Notes: generated by a model not told the origin, from the sequence alone. A stretch of 64,000 nucleotides of DNA from CAHJXG01 sp964235485 (GCA_964235485.1 CAXSAZ010000022.1:1-64000); one strand, 5' to 3'. Counted from the stretch's first letter, positions 52,384-61,254 are shown. Numbers and translations: made by a program.

Positions 52384-54147
52384 TCAAGCCGCCGCGAACT
52401 GCAACTCCGCCAGCCGCGCATACAACCCACCCTGCCGCACCAGCGCCTCGTGCGGCCCGGTCGCCACCACGCGCCCGGCGTCCATCACCACGATGCGGTC
52501 CGCCCGGCGCACCGTCGCCAGCCGGTGCGCGATCACCAGCGTCGTGCGGCCCTGCGCCAGCACAGCCAGGGCCTGCTGCACCGCGGCCTCGCTTTCGGCA
52601 TCCAGCGCGCTGGTCGCCTCGTCCAGCAACAGCACGGGGGCGTCGCGCAGCAGGGCGCGGGCGATGGCGACGCGCTGGCGCTGGCCGCCAGACAGGCGGA
52701 TGCCGCGCTCGCCCAAAAACGTGTCGAACCCTTGGGGCAAGTCGTCCAGGAACCCGGCCGACGCCGCCCGGGCCGCCGCACGCACGTCGGCGTCCGTCGC
52801 ATCGGGACGGCCATACCGGATGTTGTCCCACACGTCCGCGCCGAAGATCACCGGGTCCTGCGACACCAAGCCGATCCGCGCACGCACGGCGCCGGGGTCG
52901 GCGTCGCGCAGGTCCACGCCGTCCAGCAACACGCGCCCGGCAGCCGGGTCGTAGAAACGGAGAAGCATCTGGAACACGGTGGTCTTGCCCGCGCCGCTCG
53001 GCCCCACCAGGGCGACGGTCTCGCCAGGTTCGACGCGGAGGCTGAACTCATCCAGCGCAGACGTGTCGGGACGGGACGGGTAGCGGAAGCACACGGCGTC
53101 GAACTCGACCCGGCCCTTAGCAGGCGTGGGCAAGGGCGCCGGGCGGGCCGGGGCGGCGATGCCGGGCGGCTCCGCCAGCAGCTCGGCGATGCGCCCGGCG
53201 GAGCCGGCGGCGCGCTGCACCTCGCTCCACAGCTCGCTCATGGCGGTGGCGCTGGTCGCGACCAGGATCGCGTAGAACACGAAGGCCGACAGCTCGCCGC
53301 CCGACATGCGGCCATGCACGACATCCAGCCCGCCGACCCACAAGCTCAGGGTGATCGCGCCGAAGCCCAGCACCACCACCGACAGGATCAGCGCGGCGCG
53401 CATCCGGGCGCGGCGGAGGGCGGCGCCGATGCTGTCCTCGACGCGGGCGCCGAAGCGGGCGCGGTCCACGGCCTCGTGCGTGAAGGCCTGCACGGTGCGG
53501 AGCGCGTTCACGGTTTCCTCGGCATAGGCGCCGAGGTCGGCGATGCGGTCCTGCGCGCTGCGGGACAGCTTGCGCTCGCGCCGGCCGAACACCACGAGCG
53601 GGAGGACGACCAGCGGCACCACGGCGATGACCAGGAGGGCGAGCTTGGTGCTGGTGACCACCAGCATCACCAAGGCGCCGGCCGCGACCACGGCGGAGCG
53701 CAGCCATTGCGAAACGGCGGCGCCGATCAAGCCCTGGAGCTGCGCGGTGTCGGTGGTGAGCCGGGTCAGCACGTCGCCGGTGCGCATGGTCTCGAAGAAC
53801 GCGGGGGACAGGCGCAGCACCTGGGCGAACAAGGCGGCGCGCATGTCGGCGGCAACCCGCTCGCCGAGCCAGGCCATCAGGTAGAAGCGCAAGGAAGTGG
53901 ACAGGCCAAGGGCCACGATCACCGCGAACATGGCGCCGGCGGCTTGGTTCAGGTGCGACGCGCCGTTTGCGGAGGCGAAGCCTTCGTCGATCAAGCGCCG
54001 CACCCCCTGCCCCAGCAGCAGCACCAGCCCGGCGGCCAGCGCCAGCGACACGGCCGCCGCCGCCGCCCGCCCGGCATAGGGGCGCAGGAACGGCAAAAGC
54101 AGCCGCAGGGCGGATATGTTGGGTTTGGAAGCAACGAGGACGGTCAG
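52384..54147 (-). CDS. ABC half-exporter (fused permease and ATPase), probable CTG start
   Basis: A 587-aa exporter subunit expected to work as a dimer. About six membrane helices (residues 15-300), then an ATPase with Walker A GPSGAGKTT, signature IRLSGGQRQRVAIARALL, Walker B VLLLDEATSALD and switch His in IAHRLATV. The sequence is closest in style to lipid A/drug exporters (MsbA-like). In frame, no ATG, GTG or TTG precedes the first helix; CTG 54147 overlaps the phosphoesterase stop as CTGA with AAGGGAA about 8 nt upstream, so CTG is the likely start. A TTG inside the first helix is less likely. Confidence 0.87.
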   Translation of the reverse strand: MTVLVASKPNISALRLLLPFLRPYAGRAAAAAVSLALAAGLVLLLGQGVRRLIDEGFASANGASHLNQAAGAMFAVIVALGLSTSLRFYLMAWLGERVAADMRAALFAQVLRLSPAFFETMRTGDVLTRLTTDTAQLQGLIGAAVSQWLRSAVVAAGALVMLVVTSTKLALLVIAVVPLVVLPLVVFGRRERKLSRSAQDRIADLGAYAEETVNALRTVQAFTHEAVDRARFGARVEDSIGAALRRARMRAALILSVVVLGFGAITLSLWVGGLDVVHGRMSGGELSAFVFYAILVATSATAMSELWSEVQRAAGSAGRIAELLAEPPGIAAPARPAPLPTPAKGRVEFDAVCFRYPSRPDTSALDEFSLRVEPGETVALVGPSGAGKTTVFQMLLRFYDPAAGRVLLDGVDLRDADPGAVRARIGLVSQDPVIFGADVWDNIRYGRPDATDADVRAAARAASAGFLDDLPQGFDTFLGERGIRLSGGQRQRVAIARALLRDAPVLLLDEATSALDAESEAAVQQALAVLAQGRTTLVIAHRLATVRRADRIVVMDAGRVVATGPHEALVRQGGLYARLAELQFAAA

Positions 54148-54635
54148 CGTCGTGTTCCCTTCAGTTCGGCCAGCGTCACCGGCCGGAAGTCCCAGGCGTC
54201 CACGCCCACGTCGAACTGCCGGGCTTGCGGGTGCAGGCGGCCGTGGCTGTGGCCATGGAGGTTCAGCGCGCCCCGGGCCATGTCGCGCCAGGTGCGGAAC
54301 GCATAATGGCACAGCACCAGGCGGGTGCCGTCCACTTCCAGTTCCATATAGGGCGCGACGCCGGCCCAGCCAGGCAGGGCCGTGACGGCGGGCGGGTCGT
54401 TGTTGCCGGTGATCAGGTGCTTGCGCCCGTGCAGGCCGTCCAGCAGCGGACCCGGCGCCTTGTGGCGCACGGCGAAGTCGCCGAGGTGCCACACCTCGTC
54501 GCCGGGCGCGATGGCGGCGTTCCAGCGGGCGACCATGGCCGTGTCCATCTCGGCGGCGGTCGCGAAGGGGCGGCGGTAGAAGGCGCGGGCGGCGGCGTGG
54601 CCGAAATGCGTGTCGGCGGTGAAGAACACGGCCAT
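54144..54635 (-). CDS. Metallophosphoesterase (calcineurin-like)
   Basis: A 163-aa protein of the Metallophos fold: metal-ligand motifs TADTHFGH (residues 6-13), DEVWHLGDF, LITGNND (GNxD) and the late LHGHSHGR block. It hydrolyses a phosphoester of unknown identity, perhaps a nucleotide or phosphoprotein. It overlaps the ABC exporter start by 4 nt (CTGA), suggesting coupled translation. ATG 54635 is set by the N-terminal metal motif. Confidence 0.85.
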   Translation of the reverse strand: MAVFFTADTHFGHAAARAFYRRPFATAAEMDTAMVARWNAAIAPGDEVWHLGDFAVRHKAPGPLLDGLHGRKHLITGNNDPPAVTALPGWAGVAPYMELEVDGTRLVLCHYAFRTWRDMARGALNLHGHSHGRLHPQARQFDVGVDAWDFRPVTLAELKGTRR

Positions 54636-54707
54636 GCGGCGCCTCCCCGGATGTGAACGAACCGCCGTCCCCGGCGTTGGAGCGCCCGGTATCGCATGAG
54701 GAACCCT

Positions 54708-55037
54708 ATGGCACGCATCGGCTCCGCCTTCTTCACCGTCCTGGGCGCGGCGTTCGCGGTGGCGGGCGCGGACAAGATCATCGGCAACCGCGGCTATGCC
54801 CGCATGTTCGACCACCTCGGCTGGTCCAAGACCGGGCTGCGCGGCGTGGCGATGGCGGAGATGCTGGGCGGCGCGCTGCTCGCGGCCGGATCGACCCGGC
54901 GGCTCGGCGGTGCCATCGCGGCGGCGACCTCGGCCACCGTGCTGGCGAGCGAGGTACGGCGCGGCGACAAGGAGCTTGCGGTGCCACGCGGCTTGCTGAT
55001 GGCGGCGGCGCTGTGGGCGTTGTTCGCGCGGCGCTGA
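54708..55037 (+). CDS. Small DoxX-like membrane protein
   Basis: A 109-aa protein with about three membrane helices (ARIGSAFFTVLGAAFAVAGADKIIG, VAMAEMLGGALLAAGST and LLMAAALWALF) and the DoxX-type pattern with a conserved KII/GN turn after helix 1. ATG 54708 follows AGGA. Family members influence oxidative stress or thiosulfate oxidation, but most are unknown. It is convergent with the metallopeptidase, their stops adjoining. Confidence 0.65.
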   Translation: MARIGSAFFTVLGAAFAVAGADKIIGNRGYARMFDHLGWSKTGLRGVAMAEMLGGALLAAGSTRRLGGAIAAATSATVLASEVRRGDKELAVPRGLLMAAALWALFARR

Positions 55038-55907
55038 TTACTGCTGGAAGGTGTTGCAGCCGGCGACCGTGCCGGTTCGCAGCCCGTTGGCGAGCCAGCG
55101 CACCCGCTGCGCCGCCGAGCCGTGGGTGAAGCTGTCCCGCACCACGGCGCGGCCGGCGGCCTGGCTGATCCGGTCGTCGCCGATGGCGGTGGCGGTGGCG
55201 ACTGCTTGCTGCAGGTCGTTGTCGTCGATGTTGCGGTGGCGCTGGTTCATCCAGTTCGCCCACACGCCGGCCAGACAGTCGGCCATCAACTCCGTCCGCA
55301 CTGACAGGTCATTGGCGGCGGCGCGGTCCCCTTCCCCCCGCGCTTGGCGCTGCGCTGATTGCACCTTGGGCAAGAGACCCAGCAGGTTCTGGACGTGGTG
55401 CCCGACCTCGTGCGCGATGACGTAGGCGTAGGCGAAGTCGCCGCCCCCGCCCATGCGGCGCTGCATGTCCTGGAAGAACGAGGTGTCGAGGTAGAGCTTG
55501 CGGTCGAGCGGGCAATAGAACGGCCCCATGGAGGACTCGGCGGAGCCGCAGCCGGACGAGGTGACGCCGGAGAACAGCACCAGCACCGGGCGCTCGTAGG
55601 GGCGACCGGTTTCGCGGGGCAGGATTTGCGACCACACGTCCTCGGTTTCGCCGAGCACGCGGGACACGAAGCGGCCCACCTCGTCGTCGGGCACGCCGCG
55701 GCGGCCGGCTTGGCCTCCGGTCGCGACGGGCGCGGTGCCCGCCACCTGCTCGGCGCCGTTGATCAGCACGGCCGGGTTGACGCCGAAGACCCAGCCGATC
55801 AGGCTCAGCACCACCACGGCGCCGACGCCCAGGCCACCGGTGGCGACGCCGCCCATGCCGCGGCGGTCCTCGATGTTGCTGCTTTGCCGGAGGTCGTCGT
55901 CGCGCAT
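55038..55907 (-). CDS. Neutral zinc metallopeptidase (YpfJ family)
   Basis: A 289-aa protein with an N-terminal membrane anchor (VGAVVVLSLIGWVFGV) and a peptidase domain whose zinc motif is AHEVGHHVQ (His 166, Glu 167, His 170). The upstream GCGSAESSMGPFYCPLDRKLYLDTSFF and downstream ADCLAGVWANW segments are family hallmarks. It is probably anchored to the inner membrane. Function of the family is uncertain. It lies 9 nt downstream of the bciB-like gene. Confidence 0.88.
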   Translation of the reverse strand: MRDDDLRQSSNIEDRRGMGGVATGGLGVGAVVVLSLIGWVFGVNPAVLINGAEQVAGTAPVATGGQAGRRGVPDDEVGRFVSRVLGETEDVWSQILPRETGRPYERPVLVLFSGVTSSGCGSAESSMGPFYCPLDRKLYLDTSFFQDMQRRMGGGGDFAYAYVIAHEVGHHVQNLLGLLPKVQSAQRQARGEGDRAAANDLSVRTELMADCLAGVWANWMNQRHRNIDDNDLQQAVATATAIGDDRISQAAGRAVVRDSFTHGSAAQRVRWLANGLRTGTVAGCNTFQQ

Positions 55908-55915
55908 GGGCAATC

Positions 55916-57208
55916 CTACTTGGGCTGCTCCCATGACGCGCGGCGGGGCGCTTCGTTCCCGGAAGCGTGCGGCAACTCGTCCGGGGCAGGCACGAGGCCG
56001 TAGGGCGCCACCAGGTCCCAAACGTGCCGGGGCACCATGCTGCGCAGCCGGCGGGGGTGCTGGCGGCGGAGGTGCAGCACGGTTTCCGCCGCCTTCATCT
56101 CGACCCGGGCACGGGCGAACTCCAGGCCGCGCGGCCCGACGCGCGGCATCAGCCAGCCCATCAGCGGGCGCAGCCACCCCGGCATCGCCCGCACCGGCAG
56201 GCCGCCCGCGGCAAGCGCCACGTTCTTGATGAACCCGCGCACCGCCCCCTGCCGCCGCCCGGCGCTGCCGAGGGGAGCCGTGCGCAGCTCGTCGCCCAGA
56301 AGGGCCAGCAGGTCCTCCCCGCGCTCGTTGCGGACCAGCAGCCATTGCTCGCCGGAGCCTGCCATGTAGCCCACGGTGATGTCGGCCAGGACGTTGGTGT
56401 AATCGACGCAAGTGCGGCAGGTCAGCGGGAAGAAGTCAGGGGGCAGCTTGCTGATCGGCAACCGCAAAAACGGGATCGCCCGGCGGCGCCCGTCGCGGAA
56501 GCGCAGCTCCACATGGTAGTCGGCGCGGAATTCCAGGTACGTGATGCTGCCGGGGTCGTCGGACAGCAGGGACAGGAACTGGTGGAAGTTTTCGGTCGTC
56601 GTGTTGTCGGAGCAGGGGGTGCCGATTACGAACACGCGCTCGAAGCCGAGCCGGTGTTCGAGGGCGCGCAGGGCATGGACCTGGCACGGGATGCCGATCA
56701 CGGCGACCCGGCGGTGGCCGGCCGCCCGCGCTGGCTCCAGCAGCGCGAGCAGCGGCGCGTAGCCCATCCTCATGCCCCGGCACTGCGCCATGCCGGCGGC
56801 CTCCGTCACCAGCACGGGGACCGGGCGCCACGGGTCGTCCGGGTGGGGCGCCATCGTGAGCACGGCATCGACGGCCCCGGTTTCCAGCAGGCGCTCGGCG
56901 ATGCGGGTGGTGATGCCGGTCCATTGCGCGCCGGGCCGCGGAGGTGACAGGGAGGCGCGCACCATGCGTCGGTGCGGGCCGAAGAACAGTTCGTCCGGGC
57001 GGGCGGGATCGCGGGCGCGGCCGTGCACGCGGGATTCGAGGCCGGGGTAGTCGGGGGCGATGAACTGGCAGGCGGCGCCGCAATCGCCGGGGGTGCTGCT
57101 GCGGGACACGCCGCAATCCGTGCACAGGCCGCGCGGAACCGGGTCGGCGACCGGGGGCGCCCAAACCGGCGGCGCGGACGCTTGCGGCGCAGCCCGGGCA
57201 GCGGTCAT
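55916..57208 (-). CDS. bciB: Ferredoxin-type divinyl (bacterio)chlorophyllide 8-vinyl reductase BciB-like
   Basis: A 430-aa Fe-S/FAD protein of the F420 hydrogenase beta-subunit C-terminal family. An N-terminal CTDCG (Cys 29, 32), further Cys near 43 and 47, then AQCRGMRMGYAPLLALLEPA, VIGIPCQVHALRALE, VIGTPCSDNTTTENFH and FPLTCRTCVDYTN give the cluster and substrate regions of the BciB/HCAR group. The simplest reading is BciB, a reductase in bacteriochlorophyll synthesis, suggesting a phototrophic lineage. Alternatives are 7-hydroxymethyl chlorophyll reductase relatives or another FrhB-type oxidoreductase. It overlaps the next gene by 4 nt. Confidence 0.7.
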   Translation of the reverse strand: MTAARAAPQASAPPVWAPPVADPVPRGLCTDCGVSRSSTPGDCGAACQFIAPDYPGLESRVHGRARDPARPDELFFGPHRRMVRASLSPPRPGAQWTGITTRIAERLLETGAVDAVLTMAPHPDDPWRPVPVLVTEAAGMAQCRGMRMGYAPLLALLEPARAAGHRRVAVIGIPCQVHALRALEHRLGFERVFVIGTPCSDNTTTENFHQFLSLLSDDPGSITYLEFRADYHVELRFRDGRRRAIPFLRLPISKLPPDFFPLTCRTCVDYTNVLADITVGYMAGSGEQWLLVRNERGEDLLALLGDELRTAPLGSAGRRQGAVRGFIKNVALAAGGLPVRAMPGWLRPLMGWLMPRVGPRGLEFARARVEMKAAETVLHLRRQHPRRLRSMVPRHVWDLVAPYGLVPAPDELPHASGNEAPRRASWEQPK

Positions 57209-57798
57209 GGCAGGGGCTTCACCCCGTTCTTCTCGGCCTGCACGGATACGGCGGTCAGGCGGTCGTCGCCGTCCTGGGTGGCGCGCACCGTGACGGCGGC
57301 GCCCGGCACCAGCAGGCTGCGGTCGCCCGGCAGCAGGCCAACCACGCGCACGTCGGGCGCGACCTCGATCTGCTGCTCGCCGCCGGGGTAGCGGAGGCGC
57401 AGGGTGCGGCCGTCTGGGGCGGCGGCGATGCCGTCCACGGTGGCGTTGGTCATGGTCTGCTCCGGCGCGTCCATGGGGCGGTGGCCTTCGCCGGTGCCGC
57501 GCATGGATTCGGGGAAGATGTGCACCTCCAGCGCGTGCAGCTTGCCGTCGCGGCCGCGCCGGGCGGCGGAGCCGACGAACTCGCCGGGCTGGATGCTGGC
57601 CAGGGTGCGCTCCTCGACGGCGCCGATGCGGACGCCGGGCGGGAGGAGGATGTCGAGCGCGTCGCCGTCGTCCGTGCGGACCGCGAGGCGGTCGTTGGCC
57701 AGCGCGGTGATCGTGCCGTTGATGCGGACGGGGGTGCCTTGCGCGGCGGCGGCAAGCGGCAGCAGGGTGGCGAGGAGGACGGCGGGCAGTCTTGGCAT
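57205..57798 (-). CDS. Exported protein with DUF5666-like domains
   Basis: A 197-aa protein with a signal peptide (LPAVLLATLLPLAAAAQG, cleavage near AAA) and two similar beta-rich segments: GTITALANDRLAVRTDDGDALDILLPPG and VDGIAAAPDGRTLRLRYPGGEQQIEVAPDVRV. The pattern matches DUF5666-type OB-fold domains whose function is not known. It is translationally coupled to the BciB-like gene (ATGA). Probably periplasmic. Confidence 0.65.
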   Translation of the reverse strand: MPRLPAVLLATLLPLAAAAQGTPVRINGTITALANDRLAVRTDDGDALDILLPPGVRIGAVEERTLASIQPGEFVGSAARRGRDGKLHALEVHIFPESMRGTGEGHRPMDAPEQTMTNATVDGIAAAPDGRTLRLRYPGGEQQIEVAPDVRVVGLLPGDRSLLVPGAAVTVRATQDGDDRLTAVSVQAEKNGVKPLP

Positions 57799-57816
57799 GG
57801 GGAGCTTTCGCGGGTG

Positions 57817-57864
57817 GAGTGGTGCAAGCGTTCAGTATCAGCCCATTGAAGTCAAGCACCACTC
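57817..57864. promoter_or_regulatory. Nine-bp perfect inverted repeat between divergent genes
   Basis: GAGTGGTGC (57817-57825) and GCACCACTC (57856-57864) are perfect complements, 30 nt apart, in the intergenic region between the exported DUF5666-like protein gene and the alpha/beta hydrolase. It could be an operator or the stem of an mRNA structure; no promoter elements are clear. Confidence 0.4.
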
Positions 57865-57949
57865 ACACATGCAGCCGCTGCGAGCCATATCGGATTTTCT
57901 CCGCAATCATGCCAGAATGGCTGAATTTCCTGTCAAGGTTCAGAAATTC

Positions 57950-58807
57950 ATGTTCGTTGAAGTAAACGGCGCCAAGCTTTACTTCGATGTCGAGGGTCTT
58001 GGCCTCGTGCCGGACGGCTTGGCCATGCGGGTAAAGCCGACCCTGCTCCTGCTGCACGGCGGCCCAGGCTCCGACCACACGGGTTACAAGCCGGCCTTCT
58101 CGGCGCTTTCCGATATCGTCCAAATCATCTACCTCGATCATCGGGGAAACGGGCGGAGTTCCGGCGATGATCCCGCCACATGGAGCCTCGCTCAATGGGG
58201 GGACGATGTGCGGGGGTTCTGCGACGCCTTGGGCATCGAGAAGCCCATCGTTTTCGGAGCCTCCTTTGGCGGCTTCGTCGCCCAGTCCTATGCGACCCGC
58301 CACCCCGGGCACCCGGCCAAGCTCATCCTGGCCAGCACCGCCGCCAAGGTAGATTTCCCGACCATTTTCGACGCATTCGGACGCTTGGGAGGGCCGGAAG
58401 CCCGGCAGGTTGCAGAAGCCTACTGGCTTGCCCCCAGTTCTGAAGCGCGTCGGCGCTACCGCGATGTTTGCGTGCCGCTCTACCGGGCGCGTCCGCCCGG
58501 TGACGGCCGCATGTTGAGCCGTGCCATCATCCGCGACGCCGTAGCAATCCATTTCAACGGACCCGCGAACGAGCAGGGGCGCATGGATTTCCGACAAGCC
58601 TTGGGCATGGTTCAATGCCCTGTGTTGCTGATGACCGGGGATCGCGACCCGATCACCCCAACCGTGCTCAGCGAGGAAATCGCCCGGTGCCTTCCAGGGC
58701 ACCTGGTGCGCTTCGAGCGGTTTGCTGAATGCGGGCATATGGTTCAGGCAGACGATCCGGAGCGTGCCTTTGCAGTGCTGCGAGACTTCATCACCGATAG
58801 CCCGTAA
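57950..58807 (+). CDS. Alpha/beta hydrolase
   Basis: A 285-aa hydrolase-fold enzyme. N-terminal strand VEVNGAKLYFDVEG, oxyanion loop LLLHGGPGSDH, nucleophile elbow FGASFGGFVAQ (Ser), late Asp in MTGDRDPITP and catalytic His in AECGHMVQADDPE. The HGGPG motif is shared with proline iminopeptidases and related hydrolases. ATG 57950 matches the usual N-terminus; 57917 and 57869 are possible. Base composition is slightly poorer in GC than the neighbours. Confidence 0.85.
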   Translation: MFVEVNGAKLYFDVEGLGLVPDGLAMRVKPTLLLLHGGPGSDHTGYKPAFSALSDIVQIIYLDHRGNGRSSGDDPATWSLAQWGDDVRGFCDALGIEKPIVFGASFGGFVAQSYATRHPGHPAKLILASTAAKVDFPTIFDAFGRLGGPEARQVAEAYWLAPSSEARRRYRDVCVPLYRARPPGDGRMLSRAIIRDAVAIHFNGPANEQGRMDFRQALGMVQCPVLLMTGDRDPITPTVLSEEIARCLPGHLVRFERFAECGHMVQADDPERAFAVLRDFITDSP

Positions 58808-58909
58808 GCCTCCGAACGACCGATGTCCTTCCCACCACGCTGCGACTTCGGACCCACGTTGAAGAACCGCCGCCCCGGCACTTTCGAGGCCGTTCTCGGC
58901 GCAGTCCGC

Positions 58910-58933
58910 CCGGCGCATTATCCGGCGCATTAT
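58910..58933 (+). repeat. 12-bp tandem repeat over the end of the 774-aa gene
   Basis: CCGGCGCATTAT is present twice in tandem (58910-58921, 58922-58933). On the minus strand the second copy contains the TAA stop of the 774-aa protein gene. Confidence 0.55.
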
Positions 58934-61254
58934 CCGGACGCTGACGGCACAGCGCCCAAGCGGAACGCAAAAGGGTCCGGCGTGTTGGGCGACAGCATCG
59001 GCAAGCACACGCCGTCCGCGTAGCGCACCGACAGCAGGCGGGGCGCACCGTCCAGGAAGGCCGGGGGGATTACGAAGCCGAAGCCCGCGGTCGCAGTGCC
59101 GAGGCCGGCGGCCAGCAAGTCCGGGCGCGGCATGTCGCAGGCCGCGCGGCCGACCACCGCGCCGTCGATCACGATGTCCAGCACCACCGGATGCTCATCC
59201 TCCCAGATGGCCCAGCCGCGCACGGCGAAATCCACGAGGTCCACGCTGCCGCGGCGCTGGCCGGGCCGCCGGGCAAGCGCCGCCATTGCCTCCGGCGGGC
59301 CGTCGAGGGCGGCGAGAAAGGCGCGGACCTCCTCGCGCATGGCGTCCGGGTCGAAGGCGAAGTTGCGGTAGCTCGGATGGTCAAACGGCACCAGCATGGG
59401 CGCATCGGGACGGTCCTGCACCGCGTCGGCGGTCACAAAGGCCAGCGGCGCGGGGTCGGCCATGTAGGCGGCGGCGTCGTAAAGGCCGAGGTCGCCCTTG
59501 TTCTCCAGGTTCCAGCGGCTGGTGACGACCAGGCCGGGCGCGTTCGCCGCCCAGCGATACTTGGCCAGCCCCGCGCCCCAAAGCGCCACGAAGCCGTCGC
59601 AACGCTGCGCCCAGGCGAGGCTCACGGCCAAGGGTTCGCCCAGGGTGTCCAGCAGCGTGACCGGCTGCCCGGCGAAGCGTCCGCGCAGGGCGGCGACGAC
59701 GGCGCGCTCCACGGCCAAAGGAGACTGGCTGGCGACGTTCTCGCGGTGGCTACTGATGGTCTCGTCGCTGCGCGCGCCGCCGCGGGCGTTGTGGCCGTCG
59801 AACACGACCGTGACCGGCGGGGCGGCGCGGGGCGGCGCGGGAGACTTGCCGCCGGGCGGCGCGAAAGCCTTGCCGCCGGGCGGCGCGGGAGACTTGCTGC
59901 CGGGCCAGCGGATCGCCTCCTCGACCACCAGGGCGCACAGGCCCTCAAGGTCGGTCGCCGTGCGGTTCTCGACGCGCAGGCCGACCAGGATGGTCCGTCC
60001 CGGGGCGGCGCCGTCCCGGGGCGGCAGGGCCGGGGCGCCGCGGGCGGCATGGGCCATCACCCGGCGCCGCAGCTCCGCGCCGATGCGCTCCCGGGTCGCG
60101 CGGAACAGGATCAGGCGGTTCTCATAGGCGTGGGCGATCAGCGCGCGCTGATCGGCGAAGCCGCGGCGGACCCGGCCGGCGATCTCGGGGTAGAGGGCGT
60201 CGATGGGACCGTAGAACTCGATCTCGTTGCCGGGCTGGCCGGGGACCAGCCATTCCGGCAGGCGGTCCGGCGGCAGCGCCGCGACCAGCGCGTCGATGGC
60301 GGTCAGCTCGTTCCAAAGCTGGTGGCCGAGGTGGGCGCTGCCGCCGCCACGCAGGAATGTGGCGAAGCGGGCGGGCACGGCCGGCAGCGCGCGGCCGGCA
60401 AGTAGGCTGCTGGCGAAGTAGGCGAGGTGGTGCAGCACGTAGCGGCCGAGCGCCGGGGCGTGCTGCAGCATCATGCGCTTCTGGTCGCCGCCCCGGCAAA
60501 GGGCGACGCCGTGCGCCGGGACCCAAAGGCCGGCCACGCGCGACACGTGCTCGGTCGCCAGCACGAACACGTCGAGGCCGCTCGACCAGTCGGCGAAGCG
60601 GAACAGGCTGTTGAAATCGTCCAGCGTGAAGGCGCCGGTGCAGGGCATGTCCGCCCCGCCCGTCGGCGACGGCCAAACGAGCGCGCCGTCCCGCATGGCG
60701 GCGGTGAAGCGGTCCTGCAGATCGACGGACAAGGCCCGGCGCAAGGTGGCCGGGTCGGCCCCGAATGACGAAGCATGGGGCGGCAAGGCGGCGCCGGGCG
60801 CGTCGATGTCGCACAAGGCGGGATCCGGCAGCGCCTCCGCTTGCAGCGCGGAGGCGACGGCGTCGCGCAGCCCCGGGCCGAGGCGCAGGAACTCGTGCAG
60901 GGCCGCCTCGGACGCGGGAGGGAGCCGGACCGGGTAAGTCGGCAGCAGCGTGTCGCGCAGCGCCGTGAGGGCCGGGCGGAACGCCGTGCGCAGGGCGGCG
61001 CGGGTGTCGTCCGGCCACGGTTCCATGGTGTTGGACTGCTGCCCGGCGCCGTTGAAGAACCATTCCGCCCGCTCGCCCGCGTCGTGCAGCAGCTCGAGAA
61101 TGGTGAAGCCATCGGCAACCACCGCGTGCAACGCTTGCCAGTGCTGCCCGAGAGTTGGCGCGTCTGGCAGGCTGACCTGCGCGATTGGCACAATCTTAAA
61201 TCCAGGTTGCGGATCGTGTTGCAACTTTGGGTCGATGATTTCGCTTGCTTGCAC
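58930..61254 (-). CDS. Uncharacterised 774-aa protein, possible surface-carbohydrate factor
   Basis: A large soluble protein with no signal peptide. Residues 1 to about 440 hold unfamiliar alpha/beta sequence, including LGHQLWNELTAIDALV that recalls DUF563-type glycosyltransferases. A Pro/Gly/Lys insert (about residues 451-471) comes from a 24-nt repeat. The next part contains FVALWGAGLAKYRWAANAPGLVV, also glycosyltransferase-like. The C-terminus from about 690 (VRGWAIWEDEHPVVLDIVIDG) resembles accessory domains seen at the ends of Acetobacteraceae glycosyltransferases. Function not known; position beside sugar-metabolism genes supports a glycan role. Confidence 0.6.
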   Translation of the reverse strand: MQASEIIDPKLQHDPQPGFKIVPIAQVSLPDAPTLGQHWQALHAVVADGFTILELLHDAGERAEWFFNGAGQQSNTMEPWPDDTRAALRTAFRPALTALRDTLLPTYPVRLPPASEAALHEFLRLGPGLRDAVASALQAEALPDPALCDIDAPGAALPPHASSFGADPATLRRALSVDLQDRFTAAMRDGALVWPSPTGGADMPCTGAFTLDDFNSLFRFADWSSGLDVFVLATEHVSRVAGLWVPAHGVALCRGGDQKRMMLQHAPALGRYVLHHLAYFASSLLAGRALPAVPARFATFLRGGGSAHLGHQLWNELTAIDALVAALPPDRLPEWLVPGQPGNEIEFYGPIDALYPEIAGRVRRGFADQRALIAHAYENRLILFRATRERIGAELRRRVMAHAARGAPALPPRDGAAPGRTILVGLRVENRTATDLEGLCALVVEEAIRWPGSKSPAPPGGKAFAPPGGKSPAPPRAAPPVTVVFDGHNARGGARSDETISSHRENVASQSPLAVERAVVAALRGRFAGQPVTLLDTLGEPLAVSLAWAQRCDGFVALWGAGLAKYRWAANAPGLVVTSRWNLENKGDLGLYDAAAYMADPAPLAFVTADAVQDRPDAPMLVPFDHPSYRNFAFDPDAMREEVRAFLAALDGPPEAMAALARRPGQRRGSVDLVDFAVRGWAIWEDEHPVVLDIVIDGAVVGRAACDMPRPDLLAAGLGTATAGFGFVIPPAFLDGAPRLLSVRYADGVCLPMLSPNTPDPFAFRLGAVPSASG
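59843..59904 (-). repeat. 24-bp tandem repeat in the 774-aa protein gene
   Basis: Two full 24-nt units (59843-59866, 59867-59890) and a partial third (59891-59904) share the core CTTGCCGCCGGGCGGCGCG and encode KSPAPPGG and KAFAPPGG blocks on the minus strand. The period keeps the frame. Confidence 0.7.

Noticed and set aside
51478..54306. 942-codon plus-strand frame overlapping the receptor and ABC exporter
   Set aside because: The two confirmed genes on this stretch explain the sequence; no motif of its own.
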